From: Noviherbaspirillum humi
Lineage (GTDB): Bacteria; Pseudomonadota; Gammaproteobacteria; Burkholderiales; Burkholderiaceae_D
NCBI RefSeq assembly: GCF_900188095.1
Contig: NZ_FZOT01000002.1
Coordinates: forward strand, 434,001 to 498,000
Direction: 5' to 3'
Length of the DNA: 64,000 nucleotides
In this document: positions 29,347 to 39,391 of the stretch, piece by piece
Position numbering within the stretch: position 1 is the stretch's first letter
How the letters are laid out: the number at the start of each line of letters is the position of its first letter
The notes under the pieces: model-generated
Databases searched by the model: none
Told to the model about the DNA's origin: nothing
What the model saw: only the letters and a program-made list of their open reading frames with translations
Translations under genes and position numbers: made by a program

Positions 29347-30425
29347 TCCCTGCCAAGCTTCACCGTACCGCCCTGCTGCTGCTCCCTCTGCTTCTCTCCC
29401 TGCCCGCCGGCGCCGCGCCCAAAAACGCCGGCCTGCGCAAGGTAGCCATGGAAGACCCCAGCGAATTCGCCAATTTCGTGCAATGGAAGGAAGTCAGCGA
29501 CTTCATCGACCAGATGGTCAGCCGCCACGGCTTCACCCGCAGCGAACTCGAAGCCACCTTCGGCAAGATCCGCTATATCGACAGCGCCATCCAGCTGATG
29601 AAGCCGGCGCCTCCCGGCAAGCCGAAGAACTGGCGCGCGTATCGCGCCCGTTTCGTCGAGCCGGTGCGCATCAACGCCGGCGTCGCCTTCTGGGATACGC
29701 ATGCCGAGGCGCTGGCGCGCGCCGAGCAGACCTACGGCGTGCCGGCGGAGATCATCGTCGGCATCATCGGCGTGGAAACGGTCTACGGCCGCAACACCGG
29801 CAATTTCCGGGTGCTCGACGCCATCACGACGCTGGCCTTCGATTATCCCAATACCCCGACGCGCGCGGCGCGCATGAGTTTCTTCCGCGGCGAACTCGAA
29901 AACACCCTGCTGCTGTCGCGGGATACCGGCATCGATCCTTTCAGTCTGCTCGGCTCCTACGCCGGCGCCATTGGCTGGCCGCAGTTCATGCCTGGCAGCG
30001 TGCGCAAGTTCGCGGTGGACTTCGACGGCGACGGCAAGGTGGATCTGCGCGGCTCGCCGGTCGACGCCATCGGCAGCGTCGCCAACTTCCTCGCCGAGCA
30101 TGGATGGAAACGCGGCCAGCCGGTCGCCTTTCCGACGACGCTGAACGAGACGCCGGGGTCGCGCAATTGGGAAATGTTCATTGCCCAGGGACTCGAAGCC
30201 AAATTCACCCTGGCGGAACTGCGGGCGGCCGGCGTCAATCCAAGCATGCCGGTGCCGGAAGACCTGCCCTACGGCTTGGTGGACCTGCAGAACGGCGGCG
30301 AGCAGACCGACTACTGGCTGGCGACCGACAATTTCTTTGCCATCACCCAGTACAATCGCAGCTTTTTCTACGCCATGTCGGTGCTTGAGCTGGGACGCGC
30401 GGTGCGCACTGCACGCAATCGCTGA
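29343..30425 (+). CDS. mltB: Membrane-bound lytic murein transglycosylase B
   Basis: Cleaves the glycan strands of peptidoglycan to form 1,6-anhydro-MurNAc ends. The 360 residues begin with a signal peptide (about 6-24, ending AGA-AP). The catalytic Glu is E145 in GIIGVETVYGRNTG, with the downstream GAIGWPQFMPGS and EF-hand-like DFDGDGKVD that characterise MltB. No lipobox Cys is seen, so it looks like the soluble variant. ATG 29343 was preferred over the ATG six bases upstream because it overlaps the tgpA stop (ATGA) and has GGA at a workable distance. Confidence 0.94.
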   Translation: MIPAKLHRTALLLLPLLLSLPAGAAPKNAGLRKVAMEDPSEFANFVQWKEVSDFIDQMVSRHGFTRSELEATFGKIRYIDSAIQLMKPAPPGKPKNWRAYRARFVEPVRINAGVAFWDTHAEALARAEQTYGVPAEIIVGIIGVETVYGRNTGNFRVLDAITTLAFDYPNTPTRAARMSFFRGELENTLLLSRDTGIDPFSLLGSYAGAIGWPQFMPGSVRKFAVDFDGDGKVDLRGSPVDAIGSVANFLAEHGWKRGQPVAFPTTLNETPGSRNWEMFIAQGLEAKFTLAELRAAGVNPSMPVPEDLPYGLVDLQNGGEQTDYWLATDNFFAITQYNRSFFYAMSVLELGRAVRTARNR

Positions 30426-30451
30426 CACGCGCAAGCGCTAAGGATTTCATC

Positions 30452-31012
30452 ATGCAGCAGCCGGCCGACGCCAGCGAAGATGCCATCATTGCCGCCACTC
30501 GGAATTGGCTGGAAAAAGCGGTCATCGGCTTGAACCTGTGTCCCTTCGCCAAGGCGGTACATGTCAAGGACCAGATACGCTATCGGGTAACCCACGCGCA
30601 GGATCTACAGCAGCTGTCGCGGGACTTGCAGGAAGAACTGTCCCTCCTCGCTCAGAGCGACCCTGCCAAAATCGAGACGACGCTGCTCATCCATCCGGCC
30701 GTGCTGAACGACTTCCTGGATTTCAACGACTTTCTGGACGAGGCGGATGCCATGCTGGACGCGCTCGGCTTGAGCGGGGAAATCCAGGTTGCCAGCTTTC
30801 ACCCCGACTACCAGTTCGCCGGCACCGCGAGAGACGACATCAGCAACTACACCAACCGCTCGCCCTACCCCACGCTCCATTTGCTGCGTGAAGCCAGCAT
30901 CGACCGGGCAGTCGATGCCTATCCGGAAGCCTCGGCCATCTTCGAGCGAAATATGGATGTTCTGGAAAGCTTGGGCAAAGCCGGTTGGGATGCGCTTTTC
31001 GGACACAAGTAA
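30452..31012 (+). CDS. DUF1415 family protein
   Basis: A 186-residue soluble protein of unknown function. The family landmarks are the N-terminal NWLEKAVIGLNLCPFAKAV (a conserved CPF) and the central ASFHPDYQFAGT. AAGGA lies 11-12 bases before the ATG. It follows mltB by 26 bp and may be the last gene of the moxR unit. No catalytic motif is recognised. Confidence 0.85.
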   Translation: MQQPADASEDAIIAATRNWLEKAVIGLNLCPFAKAVHVKDQIRYRVTHAQDLQQLSRDLQEELSLLAQSDPAKIETTLLIHPAVLNDFLDFNDFLDEADAMLDALGLSGEIQVASFHPDYQFAGTARDDISNYTNRSPYPTLHLLREASIDRAVDAYPEASAIFERNMDVLESLGKAGWDALFGHK

Positions 31013-31398
31013 AGTCCTTTCAAATCACCTTGCCGACGCGGTCATGGTGATTCCCTCATCGGTGACCCGCTCGGCTCCCCCGCGCTCTCGCCGCCTGACT
31101 CATTTCAGCCCGCTAGGTTGAACTGTCTTCCGTTCGCAACGCGCGGCTTCAAATTGTTACCTATACAAAACAAGTTCAAGAGTACACTTGCGTTATAGCA
31201 ATTGAAGTGTGTGCAAACATCTTTCTTGAAAGCCAAATTTATTTCCTGCGCACAAATCGTTGCTCCTGTGACACGGCTTTTTGTCAAATTTGGCAATCCT
31301 GCATTTATTGATAGCAAGACAATGGAATGCGATTTATTTTGTCATTCAGATAGTATTTTTTCTGTACAATAATCTTGCAATATGGAATTATTAATACT
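31013..31398. other. 386-bp AT-rich intergenic region
   Basis: No gene is evident. The stretch is markedly richer in A+T than its surroundings. It holds a near-perfect 16-bp palindrome (31281-31296) and a TACAAT (31365-31370) likely to be the -10 of the small HTH-like gene, with no good -35. A remnant of an insertion is possible but no terminal repeats are visible. Confidence 0.6.
31281..31296. promoter_or_regulatory. 16-bp near-perfect palindrome, candidate operator
   Basis: TTGTCAAATTTGGCAA matches its own reverse complement at 14 of 16 positions (one unpaired base pair). It lies ~100 bp upstream of an HTH-like gene, a common arrangement for autoregulation. Confidence 0.4.
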
Positions 31399-31731
31399 AT
31401 GACCACTCAGCCAGATAACGCCATGACCGGTACCCGACTTGCGGATCAAGTCAACTATGATCCGAATAACCTGCTCGATGCGCTTATCGAGAAGCTCAAT
31501 CTCAAGAACGATGCCGCGCTGTCGCGCGCACTTGAGGTCGCACCGCCGGTGATCAGCAAGATTCGCCACCGCCGTCTGCCGGTCGGCGCTTCACTGCTGA
31601 TTCGCATGCATGAAGTCAGCGATCTCAGCATCAAGGAACTGCGCACCTTGATGGGAGACCGCCGTGACAAGTTCCGGATCAGCGATAAGCAGTTCAAGCC
31701 GAAAGAGACCGGCATCACCGAAGAAGCGTGA
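31399..31731 (+). CDS. Small HTH-like (Cro/CI-type) protein of unknown function
   Basis: A 110-residue soluble protein. The core, residues ~20-75, reads like a Cro/CI helix-turn-helix (NDAALSRALEVAPPVISKIRH then LLIRMHEVSDLSIKELRTLM), with a basic C-terminal tail. I do not recognise a named family; related sequences seem common in Oxalobacteraceae. ATG 31399 was chosen because conserved sequence begins after it; a TTG at 31375 is also in frame. No strong Shine-Dalgarno is present. It ends 12 bp from the convergent cysM. Confidence 0.72.
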   Translation: MTTQPDNAMTGTRLADQVNYDPNNLLDALIEKLNLKNDAALSRALEVAPPVISKIRHRRLPVGASLLIRMHEVSDLSIKELRTLMGDRRDKFRISDKQFKPKETGITEEA

Positions 31732-31743
31732 TCCGAATCGGCG

Positions 31744-32646
31744 TCAGGCCGGGAAGACTCCTGTCGACAGATAGCGGTCGCCCCGGTCGCAGACGATAAA
31801 GACGATCGTCGCATTTTCGACCTGGCGTGAAATCCGCAACGCCACTTCGCAGGCGCCCGCCGCGGAAATACCGCAAAAGATCCCCTCCTCCATCGCCATG
31901 CGGCGCGCCATCTGCTCCGCTGCAGCCTGGCTCACCGACTCCGTCTGATCCACCGTCGTTTTATCGAAAATCTTCGGCAGGTAGGCTTCCGGCCACTTGC
32001 GGATGCCCGGAATCTGGGACCCTTCCTCCGGCTGAGCACCGACGATGCGAATTTCCGGATTTTGCTCCTTGAGATAGCGCGACACGCCAACGATGGTGCC
32101 GGTTGTGCCCATGGCGCTGACAAAATGGGTGATGCGTCCTTCGGTATCGCGCCAAATTTCCGGTCCAGTAGTTTCGTAGTGGGCGCGCGGATTGTCGGGG
32201 TTGGCGAACTGGTCGAGGATGATGCCCTTGCCTTCCTTCTGCATCTGCTCGGCGAGATCGCGCGCATATTCCATGCCGCCGCTCTTGGGCGTCAGCACGA
32301 TCTTGGCGCCATAAGCAGCCATGCTCTGGCGGCGTTCCTCGCTCAAGTTTTCCGGCATCAGCAACACCATCTTGTAGCCGCGCATGGCGGCAGCCATTGC
32401 CAGTGCAATGCCGGTATTGCCGCTGGTGGCCTCGATCAGCGTATCGCCCGGCTTGATATCGCCACGCTCCTCGGCATGCCGGATCATGGACAAGGCGGGG
32501 CGGTCCTTCACGGACCCGGCCGGATTATTGCCTTCAAGCTTGCCCAGAATGACGTTATTGCGACGCTGCGCATCCTCTCCGGGAATCCGCTTCAATTGCA
32601 CGAGAGGAGTATTGCCGATGGTGTCTTCGATGGTTAGGTAAGGCAT
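31744..32646 (-). CDS. cysM: Cysteine synthase B (O-acetylserine sulfhydrylase)
   Basis: PLP enzyme of 300 residues making cysteine from O-acetylserine and sulfide or thiosulfate. The PLP lysine is K47 in NNPAGSVKDRPA, the NNPAGSVKDRP context being typical of CysM rather than CysK. SGNTG (75-79) and GTTGTI bind substrate and cofactor phosphate. ATG 32646 gives the usual MPYLTIEDTIGNTPL start; an in-frame TTG upstream adds four residues and is rejected. Confidence 0.95.
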   Translation of the reverse strand: MPYLTIEDTIGNTPLVQLKRIPGEDAQRRNNVILGKLEGNNPAGSVKDRPALSMIRHAEERGDIKPGDTLIEATSGNTGIALAMAAAMRGYKMVLLMPENLSEERRQSMAAYGAKIVLTPKSGGMEYARDLAEQMQKEGKGIILDQFANPDNPRAHYETTGPEIWRDTEGRITHFVSAMGTTGTIVGVSRYLKEQNPEIRIVGAQPEEGSQIPGIRKWPEAYLPKIFDKTTVDQTESVSQAAAEQMARRMAMEEGIFCGISAAGACEVALRISRQVENATIVFIVCDRGDRYLSTGVFPA

Positions 32647-32729
32647 GATGGCTTTCAAAGAACTGCGAATGAAAACAGCATTTTAATCGCAGTCGCTGCT
32701 AGACGCCTTGAACGCTCAATCAGCCTCGG

Positions 32730-32768
32730 CCTGAAATGAAAAAGCCCCGTCAGCATGGACGAGGCTTT
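32730..32768 (-). terminator. Intrinsic terminator after comEA
   Basis: On the minus strand AAAGCCTCGTC pairs with GACGGGGCTTT (one T:G wobble) around a six-base loop, followed by TTTTTCATTTC. It starts about 9 bp after the comEA stop. Confidence 0.85.
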
Positions 32769-32776
32769 CACTACGC

Positions 32777-33217
32777 TTACTTCTTGGCGTCGCCTTTTTT
32801 GGCTTCCTTGGCATCCGCGGAAGCAGGTTTCATATCCTTGGCATCGACCGTCTTGCCGTCTTGCGCTGCCATGTCTGCCGACTTGCTCCGCTTGCCTTCA
32901 CCCTTGGCCGATTTCTTGTGCTCCTTCGCCGAGGCGGAGGCGCCCGACTTGGCTTGCCCGTTTACGTTCAGGCCGGCGGCGGACAGCTTGGCTGCGTTCT
33001 TTTCGCCGATCCCTTTTACGCGAGTCTGCAGGTCATCCCAGTCCTTGAAGTCGCCGCCCTTCTTGCGTTCGTCGAGGATGCGCTTCGACATGGCAGGGCC
33101 GATGCCCCTGATGCCGTCCAACGCGGCTTGGTCCGCCTTGTTGACATCCACCTGCGCGAAGGCGAAGGACATGGTCGCGATGAAGGTAGCCAAGGTCAGC
33201 AGCAGTTTTTTGATCAT
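32777..33217 (-). CDS. comEA: ComEA-like exported helix-hairpin-helix protein with Lys/Ala-rich tail
   Basis: A 146-residue protein: signal peptide 1-21 (ending AFA-Q), then a helix-hairpin-helix pair (residues ~25-85: VNKADQAALDGIRGIGPAMSKRIL and VKGIGEKNAAKLSAAG), as in the periplasmic DNA receptor ComEA. The last ~60 residues are low-complexity, rich in Lys, Ala, Ser and Asp, and unlike short gammaproteobacterial ComEA. It may bind DNA in the periplasm for uptake; no other competence gene is nearby. A single gene with its own terminator. Confidence 0.8.
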   Translation of the reverse strand: MIKKLLLTLATFIATMSFAFAQVDVNKADQAALDGIRGIGPAMSKRILDERKKGGDFKDWDDLQTRVKGIGEKNAAKLSAAGLNVNGQAKSGASASAKEHKKSAKGEGKRSKSADMAAQDGKTVDAKDMKPASADAKEAKKGDAKK

Positions 33218-33325
33218 AGTGCTCTCTCAATGTGAAGTTCATCAAAGGTCGGGACGTGCAGAAGCAAGCCCCGCGCCCCTTAACGAAACGACAAGAGCGT
33301 GGTTGACCTTACTGCCATGACAAAT

Positions 33326-34270
33326 TCATATGGCTTTTTGCTCAGGGAAGAGCTCATCGATGGTGACGGTAGCGGTACCCAACTTGCCGACCACGATGCC
33401 GCCTGCCTGATTGGCGATGCTGACCGCCTCTTCGAGAGGCAATCCCGCGCCCAGCATGACCGCGACGGTGGCAATCACGGTATCGCCGGCGCCGGAAACG
33501 TCGTAGACCTCGCGCGCCATCGCCGGGAAATGCGCCACCTTGCCTTCGGTGTAGAGGCTCATTCCCTCTTCCGAGCGCGTCAGCAGCAAGGCGTCGAGGT
33601 CGAGTTCCTGGCGCATGCGCTGCGCCTTGCCGGTCAGCTCTTCCTCATCCTTCCAACCGCCGATGACCTGCTTCAATTCCGATTTGTTTGGAGTGATCAT
33701 GGTGGCGCCGCGATAGCGGGTGAAGTCGTCTCCCTTGGGATCGACGAGCACCGGCTTGCCGGCCTGTCGGGCTGCGGCGATCATGGTGGCCACGTTTACC
33801 AGGCTGCCCTTGGCATAATCGGAAAGAATGACGACGTCGAAATTCGGCATCATCGCGTTGAACTGGCTGAGCTTGTTGCGCAGCACCGTGTCGGCCGGCG
33901 GGCTTTCGAAGTCGATGCGCAGCAGCTGCTGCTGCCGACCGATCACGCGCAGCTTGATGATGGTGGGATTGCCGGGATCGCGATTGAGATGGCTGTCGAT
34001 GCGCAGCTCGGTCAGCAGGCGCTGCACGGCATCGCCCGCTTCATCTTGTCCGACCACGCCGAGCAGGCCGGCTCGGGCGCCGAGCGAGACGGCATTGCGC
34101 GCGACGTTGGCCGCGCCGCCGAGCCGCTCCTCGCATCGTTCGATACGCACCACCGGCACTGGCGCCTCCGGCGAGATGCGGCTGACATCCCCGAACCAGT
34201 AGCGATCGAGCATGACATCGCCGACCACCAGCAGGCGCGGCATGGCTGAGGCGGGAGGACGGACGCTCAT
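33326..34270 (-). CDS. hldA: D-glycero-beta-D-manno-heptose-7-phosphate kinase (stand-alone HldA/RfaE1)
   Basis: PfkB-family kinase of 314 residues making heptose 1,7-bisphosphate for LPS inner core. It corresponds to the kinase half of E. coli HldE (477); the nucleotidyltransferase half is absent, so a separate HldC must be elsewhere. Visible: [16 protein letters not shown] at the start, GGAANVARN, and the catalytic Asp in [12 protein letters not shown] overlaps the ugd stop (ATGA); an ATG at 34243 is a less likely start. Confidence 0.93.
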   Translation of the reverse strand: MSVRPPASAMPRLLVVGDVMLDRYWFGDVSRISPEAPVPVVRIERCEERLGGAANVARNAVSLGARAGLLGVVGQDEAGDAVQRLLTELRIDSHLNRDPGNPTIIKLRVIGRQQQLLRIDFESPPADTVLRNKLSQFNAMMPNFDVVILSDYAKGSLVNVATMIAAARQAGKPVLVDPKGDDFTRYRGATMITPNKSELKQVIGGWKDEEELTGKAQRMRQELDLDALLLTRSEEGMSLYTEGKVAHFPAMAREVYDVSGAGDTVIATVAVMLGAGLPLEEAVSIANQAGGIVVGKLGTATVTIDELFPEQKAI

Positions 34271-35646
34271 TCCTGACGCGCCTTCACGGAACGGCCGATG
34301 CCGTAATACTCGAAGCCGGCGTCGGCCATGATCTCGGGCTCGAACAGGTTTCGGCCATCAAACACCACCGGCTGGCGCAGCATCGACTTCAGACGATCGA
34401 AGTCCGGGCTGCGGAACGTCTTCCATTCCGTCACGATGGCCAGCGCATCGGCTGCTTCCAGTGCATTGACCGGCGTATCGACGAAGCGGATCCGCTGCAG
34501 CAGTTCCGGCCGGCTTTCGAAATCCAGCGTCAGCACCCGCCTGGCTTCCTCCATGGCTACCGGGTCGTACACGGCCACGGTGGCGCCCCGGCTGACCAGC
34601 TGCTCGATCAGCACCCGCGACGGCGCTTCTCGCATGTCGTCGGTATTGGGCTTGAATGCCAGGCCCCAGATGGCGAAATGGCGACCGGACAAATCCTGGC
34701 CGAAGCGCTCGATGATCTTGGCGCCGAGGATGCGCTTCTGACGGTCGTTGACTGCCTCCACCGCCTGCAGGACGAGCAGGTTCTGGTCATACTCGCGTGC
34801 GGTGCGCTCCAGCGCCTGCACGTCCTTGGGGAAGCAGGAACCGCCGTAGCCGCAGCCGGCATACAGGAAGTTGTAGCCGATGCGCGGGTCGGAGCCGATG
34901 CCGTGGCGTACCGCCTCGATGTCGGCGCCAACCTTGTCCGCCAGGTTGGCGAGCTCGTTCATGAAGGAGATGCGGGTGGCGAGCATGGCGTTGGCCGCAT
35001 ACTTGGTAAACTCGGCCGAGCGCACGTCCATCCAGAAGGTGCGTTCATGGTTGCGGTTGAACGGCAGGTAGAGCTTCTTCATCAGCGCATGGGCGCGCTG
35101 GCCGTCCGGCGTATGCTCGTCGATGCCGATGACGATGCGGTCGGGCCGCATGAAGTCCTCGACCGCGGCGCCCTCCTTCAGGAACTCGGGATTGGAAACG
35201 ACCGCGAAGCCGGAATTATGGTCGCGCTTCTTGAGTTCTTCCGCGATGGCGGCACGCACCTTGTCAGCGGTGCCGACCGGGACGGTGGACTTGTCGACAA
35301 TGACGCGGAAGCCGTTCATGTGGCGTCCGATGTTGCGGGCGGCGGCCAGCACATACTGCAGATCGGCGGAGCCGTCCTCGTCCGGCGGCGTGCCGACAGC
35401 GATGAACTGCACTTCGCCGTGCGCCACGCTGGCGGCGACGTCGGTGCTGAACTTGAGTCGGCCGGCGGCGATATTGCGGGCGACGATATCGCTCAAGCCC
35501 GGCTCGTGGATCGGGATGCCGCCGCTGTTCAGGATATCGATCTTGCGCTGATCGACATCGAGACAGAAGACGTCGTTGCCTACTTCCGCCAGACAGGCGC
35601 CGGTGACCAGACCGACATAGCCGGTACCGATGATGGTTATCTTCAT
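34267..35646 (-). CDS. ugd: UDP-glucose 6-dehydrogenase
   Basis: Two-step NAD enzyme converting UDP-glucose to UDP-glucuronate for surface polysaccharide or lipid A modification. The 459 residues begin with the Rossmann motif [15 protein letters not shown]. The catalytic Cys is C271 in [10 protein letters not shown], with the conserved [17 protein letters not shown] segment upstream. AGAGGAA precedes the ATG. It is 46 bp downstream of lapB and translationally coupled to hldA. Confidence 0.96.
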   Translation of the reverse strand: MKITIIGTGYVGLVTGACLAEVGNDVFCLDVDQRKIDILNSGGIPIHEPGLSDIVARNIAAGRLKFSTDVAASVAHGEVQFIAVGTPPDEDGSADLQYVLAAARNIGRHMNGFRVIVDKSTVPVGTADKVRAAIAEELKKRDHNSGFAVVSNPEFLKEGAAVEDFMRPDRIVIGIDEHTPDGQRAHALMKKLYLPFNRNHERTFWMDVRSAEFTKYAANAMLATRISFMNELANLADKVGADIEAVRHGIGSDPRIGYNFLYAGCGYGGSCFPKDVQALERTAREYDQNLLVLQAVEAVNDRQKRILGAKIIERFGQDLSGRHFAIWGLAFKPNTDDMREAPSRVLIEQLVSRGATVAVYDPVAMEEARRVLTLDFESRPELLQRIRFVDTPVNALEAADALAIVTEWKTFRSPDFDRLKSMLRQPVVFDGRNLFEPEIMADAGFEYYGIGRSVKARQE

Positions 35647-35692
35647 CAGGATTTCCTCTAAAGTGAGAGCAGGCGCCCGAGGCGCGCCGGCA

Positions 35693-36868
35693 TCAGGACA
35701 TTACGTTCAATTCTTCGGTGCGTCGCGGCGGGTAGGACTCCCACTGGCTGCAGCCAGGGCACTGCCAGTAGAACTGGCGCGCCTTGAAGCCGCAATGGCT
35801 GCACTGGTAGCGCGACAGCTTTTGAGTGTAGCCATGCACCAGGTTTTTCACCATTGACAGTTCTTCCCAGATTTCAGGCGGCGCATCCATCATCCGCGCT
35901 TCAAGCAGCTTGTCGAGGCCGAGCAGCGTGGGCGTGCGCTTGAGCTCATCGACGATGAGCTGCTTGGCCGCATCGACGCCGTCGAGTTCAAGCACCGCCT
36001 TGAACACGACATCGAGCAATTCGATGGACGAGGCTTCGTTCAGATAATTCTTGAGCAGGTTGACCCCTTCCTGCTGCCGGCCGACGGCACGGTAGCCATC
36101 CATCAACCGCTGCGCCACCAGGGCCACGTGCGGCACGCTCTGCTGCTCGACCCGGCGCCACGCCAGCAGCGCCTGCTCCACCTCGCCCTTGGCAAGATGG
36201 GCATCGCCGATCAGCATGGTGGCGCGCACGTTCTTCCGGTCCGCCGCCAGCGCCTGCTCCAGCAGCGCCAACGCCGCGTCCGGATGGGTATGCACCAGTT
36301 CATCCTGAGCCAGTTCGCAGTAGAACTGCGCGATCTCGCGCTGACGCGCGCCGGCGCCCGCCTCCTGCAGCGCTTTCGCGGCTTCGATGGCGCGCGGCCA
36401 CTCTTTCTCCCGCTGGTAGATTTCGAGAAGCGCCCGGCGCGCCTGGCCGCTGAACTGGGTATCGACCAGCTGGTTGAAGGTTTCCTCGGCGCGGTCGAGC
36501 AAGCCGGCCTTCAGGTAATCCTGGCCGAGTTCGTACTGCGACTGCACGCGGGTGTCCAGCGGCAGATCAGGGCGGGCCAGCAGATTCTGGTGCACGCGGA
36601 TCGCGCGCTCGATTTCGCCGCGGCGGCGGAACAGGTTGCCGAGAGCGAAATGCAGGTCGATGGTTTCCGGATCGAGCTTGACGATCTCGATGAAGGCATC
36701 GATGGCCTTGTCCGGCTGTTCATTGAGGAGAAAATTCAAGCCCTTGAAATAGCCGCGCGGCAGGCTGCGGGATTCGGAGACGAGGTGCTTGATGTCGACG
36801 CGGGCGGCGATCCAGCCAAGTCCAAAAAATATCGGGATGCCGAGCAGCCACCAGGTTTCAAATTCCAT
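35693..36868 (-). CDS. lapB: Lipopolysaccharide assembly protein B (TPR protein)
   Basis: Membrane-anchored regulator that works with FtsH to control LpxC turnover. The 391 residues (E. coli 389) have an N-terminal membrane helix ([17 protein letters not shown]), then a chain of TPR repeats (about 45-330), and a C-terminal rubredoxin-like zinc motif with CSHC and CPGC. The neighbours lapA (24 bp upstream), ugd and hldA all concern LPS. Confidence 0.94.
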   Translation of the reverse strand: MEFETWWLLGIPIFFGLGWIAARVDIKHLVSESRSLPRGYFKGLNFLLNEQPDKAIDAFIEIVKLDPETIDLHFALGNLFRRRGEIERAIRVHQNLLARPDLPLDTRVQSQYELGQDYLKAGLLDRAEETFNQLVDTQFSGQARRALLEIYQREKEWPRAIEAAKALQEAGAGARQREIAQFYCELAQDELVHTHPDAALALLEQALAADRKNVRATMLIGDAHLAKGEVEQALLAWRRVEQQSVPHVALVAQRLMDGYRAVGRQQEGVNLLKNYLNEASSIELLDVVFKAVLELDGVDAAKQLIVDELKRTPTLLGLDKLLEARMMDAPPEIWEELSMVKNLVHGYTQKLSRYQCSHCGFKARQFYWQCPGCSQWESYPPRRTEELNVMS

Positions 36869-36892
36869 GCGGGTTGTTCTTGTGTTGTTATG

Positions 36893-37207
36893 TCAGAGGT
36901 TGGTTACGCTGTCCGGCTGCGGCGGCTGGGTGCGCGCCTGCTTCAGCGCTTCCTGCTCCTTTTGCATCACATCGATGGTCTTCTTGTGGCGGGTGATCTC
37001 GCGCCGGTGGCGCAGCACCGACGGCAGCATGGCGAACACGCCCAGTACCGCGCCGGCAGCGAAGAAGCCGAGCAGGATCAGGACCAACGGTCCGTAGATC
37101 CGGTAATCAAAGAAGAATTGCAAGGCCACTTCCTGCGTATTCTTCAAGGCGAAACCAAAGAAAACGATGAAGAGGAGCACCGCGACAATGCGATTGACGA
37201 TTTTCAT
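36893..37207 (-). CDS. lapA: Lipopolysaccharide assembly protein A (LapA, DUF1049)
   Basis: A 104-residue inner-membrane protein with two helices (about 4-20 and 42-63) and a cytoplasmic tail predicted as a coiled coil (RRHREITRHKKTIDVMQKE). Length and topology match LapA/YciS. It sits between ihfB and lapB, the usual order. Confidence 0.92.
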   Translation of the reverse strand: MKIVNRIVAVLLFIVFFGFALKNTQEVALQFFFDYRIYGPLVLILLGFFAAGAVLGVFAMLPSVLRHRREITRHKKTIDVMQKEQEALKQARTQPPQPDSVTNL

Positions 37208-37296
37208 GACGCAGCTTTCTCGAGCACGGATTTTTGATCGCGGGAAATAATTTTGGTTTCCGTAAAGAGGCTTTTCGGAAAGGTGAAATTGTACGT

Positions 37297-37329
37297 GAAA
37301 AAAAACGGCATCCTGGGATGCCGTTTTTG
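37297..37329 (-). terminator. Intrinsic terminator after ihfB
   Basis: AAAACGGCATCC and GGATGCCGTTTT form a twelve-base stem around CCA, followed on the minus strand by eight T. It separates rpsA-ihfB from lapA-lapB, so the latter need their own promoter or readthrough. Confidence 0.93.
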
Positions 37330-37345
37330 ATTTCCTTGCGAATAA

Positions 37346-37651
37346 CTAGTCTTCCTTGATCGGTTGCCCGACCATGGCGTCCACCCGTTCCCGCAGCTCC
37401 TTGCCCGGCTTGAAGTGAGGCACCCGCTTCTCGGGCACCATCACCTTGTCGCCGGATTTGGGATTGCGGCCGATACGCGGCGGCCGGCTGTTCAGCGCGA
37501 AGCTGCCGAAACCGCGTATCTCGATGCGCTGGCCGCTCGCCAAGGCGTCGGCCATGGCATCGAGAATGGTTTTGACGGCGTAGTCCGCATCCTTTGCAAC
37601 CAGCTGCGGATAACGCTCAGCCAGACGTGCGATCAATTCCGACTTTGTCAT
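37346..37651 (-). CDS. ihfB: Integration host factor subunit beta
   Basis: DNA-bending nucleoid protein of 101 residues (E. coli 94). The DNA-intercalating arm is [50 protein letters not shown] at the N-terminus separates IHF-beta from HU and IHF-alpha. It lies 27 bp downstream of rpsA, the conserved rpsA-ihfB pair. Confidence 0.96.
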   Translation of the reverse strand: MTKSELIARLAERYPQLVAKDADYAVKTILDAMADALASGQRIEIRGFGSFALNSRPPRIGRNPKSGDKVMVPEKRVPHFKPGKELRERVDAMVGQPIKED

Positions 37652-37678
37652 CTAGCAATTCAACCTGTAGTCAAACGA

Positions 37679-39391
37679 TTACTGCTTGTTGTCCAGCTTG
37701 GCCTTGAGCAGCGCGCCCAGGCTGGTGGTGCCGGAAGCGGCGCTCGAGTCGGCAGACATCTTCTGCATGGCTTCCTGGGTCTCGGCGTTTTCCTTCGCCT
37801 TGATCGACAGCTGGATGCCGCGCGACTTGCGATCGATGTTGATGATCATCGTCTCGACCTTGTCGCCCACTTTCAGGTGGGTGCCGGCGTCTTCCACGCG
37901 ATCGCGGGAGATCTCGGAAGCGCGCAGATAGCCTTCGACTTCCTCGTTCAGCTGAATCACGGCGCCCTTAGGCTCGACCGACTTGACGGTACCGTAGACG
38001 ATTGCACCCTTGTCGTTCATGGCAACGAAGTTGTTGAACGGGTCGCCCTCGAGCTGCTTGACGCCGAGGGAAACGCGCTCGCGCTCCACGTCGATGGCCA
38101 GCACCACGGCTTCCAGCTCGTCGCCCTTCTTGAACTTGCGCACGGCTTCTTCGCCGGCTTCGGTCCAGGACAGGTCGGACAGGTGAACCAGACCGTCGAT
38201 GTTGCCAGGCAGGCCGATAAACACGCCGAAGTCGGTGATCGACTTGATGGCGCCGCGGACCTTGTCGCCCTTCTTGTGGCTCATCGCGAAATCTTCCCAC
38301 GGATTCGGCTTGCACTGCTTCATGCCGAGGGAGATGCGGCGACGCTCTTCGTCGATCTCGAGAACCATGACTTCGACTTCGTCGCCCAGCTGAACGACCT
38401 TGCTCGGCGCCACGTTCTTGTTGGTCCAGTCCATTTCGGAGACGTGCACCAGGCCTTCGATGCCCTGCTCGACTTCAACGAACGCGCCGTAGTCGGTCAG
38501 GTTGGTGACCTTGCCGAACAGGCGGGTGCCCGGCGGGTAGCGACGGGACAGGCCGGTCCAGGGGTCGTCGCCCAGCTGCTTGACGCCCAGCGAGACGCGG
38601 TTCTTTTCCTGATCGTACTTGAGGACCTTGGCGGTGATTTCCTGGCCGACGGACAGGACTTCCGACGGGTGACGCACGCGGCGCCATGCCAGGTCGGTGA
38701 TGTGCAGCAGGCCGTCGATGCCGCCGAGGTCGACGAACGCGCCGTAGTCGGTGATGTTCTTGACGATACCGGTGACGATGGTGCCTTCCTTCAGGGTTTC
38801 CATCAGCTTGGCGCGCTCTTCGCCCATCGATGCTTCGATGACGGCGCGGCGGGACAGCACGACGTTATTGCGCTTGCGGTCCAGCTTGATGACCTTGAAT
38901 TCCAGGGTCTTGCCTTCGTACGGGGTGGTGTCCTTGACCGGACGGGTGTCGACCAGCGAACCCGGCAGGAAGGCGCGGATGCCGTTGGTCAAAACGGTCA
39001 GGCCGCCCTTGACCTTGCCGTTGACGGTGCCGGTGACCAGCTCGCCGGATTCCATCGCCTTTTCCAGGGCCAGCCAGGAAGCCAGGCGCTTGGCCTTGTC
39101 GCGCGACAGGATGGTGTCGCCGAAGCCGTTTTCCAGCGATTCGATGGCGACGGTGATGAAGTCGCCTACCTGAACGTCAACTTCGCCGTTGTCGTTCTTG
39201 AATTCTTCGATGGGGATGAAGGCTTCGGATTTCAGGCCGGCGTTGACGATCACGAAATTGTGGTCGATGCGCACGACTTCCGCCGAGATCACCTCACCGG
39301 AGCGCATGTCCTGACGCGACAGCGATTCTTCGAACAGGGCGGCAAAGCTTTCGGCGCCGGAGGATGCGGGGGAATTGGAAACAGTAGACAT
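37679..39391 (-). CDS. rpsA: 30S ribosomal protein S1
   Basis: RNA-binding protein that docks mRNA on the 30S subunit. The 570 residues contain six S1 repeats: two N-terminal ribosome-binding ones (about 38-200) and four RNA-binding ones (about 205-540). Repeated DYGAFV and IDGLLH/VHLSD motifs mark each repeat. ATG 39391 was chosen because upstream sequence is not S1-like. No Shine-Dalgarno precedes it (GCCAACTCTCAAACTTT), which recalls the non-SD, autoregulated rpsA leader of E. coli. It lies 125 bp downstream of cmk. Confidence 0.97.
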   Translation of the reverse strand: MSTVSNSPASSGAESFAALFEESLSRQDMRSGEVISAEVVRIDHNFVIVNAGLKSEAFIPIEEFKNDNGEVDVQVGDFITVAIESLENGFGDTILSRDKAKRLASWLALEKAMESGELVTGTVNGKVKGGLTVLTNGIRAFLPGSLVDTRPVKDTTPYEGKTLEFKVIKLDRKRNNVVLSRRAVIEASMGEERAKLMETLKEGTIVTGIVKNITDYGAFVDLGGIDGLLHITDLAWRRVRHPSEVLSVGQEITAKVLKYDQEKNRVSLGVKQLGDDPWTGLSRRYPPGTRLFGKVTNLTDYGAFVEVEQGIEGLVHVSEMDWTNKNVAPSKVVQLGDEVEVMVLEIDEERRRISLGMKQCKPNPWEDFAMSHKKGDKVRGAIKSITDFGVFIGLPGNIDGLVHLSDLSWTEAGEEAVRKFKKGDELEAVVLAIDVERERVSLGVKQLEGDPFNNFVAMNDKGAIVYGTVKSVEPKGAVIQLNEEVEGYLRASEISRDRVEDAGTHLKVGDKVETMIINIDRKSRGIQLSIKAKENAETQEAMQKMSADSSAASGTTSLGALLKAKLDNKQ

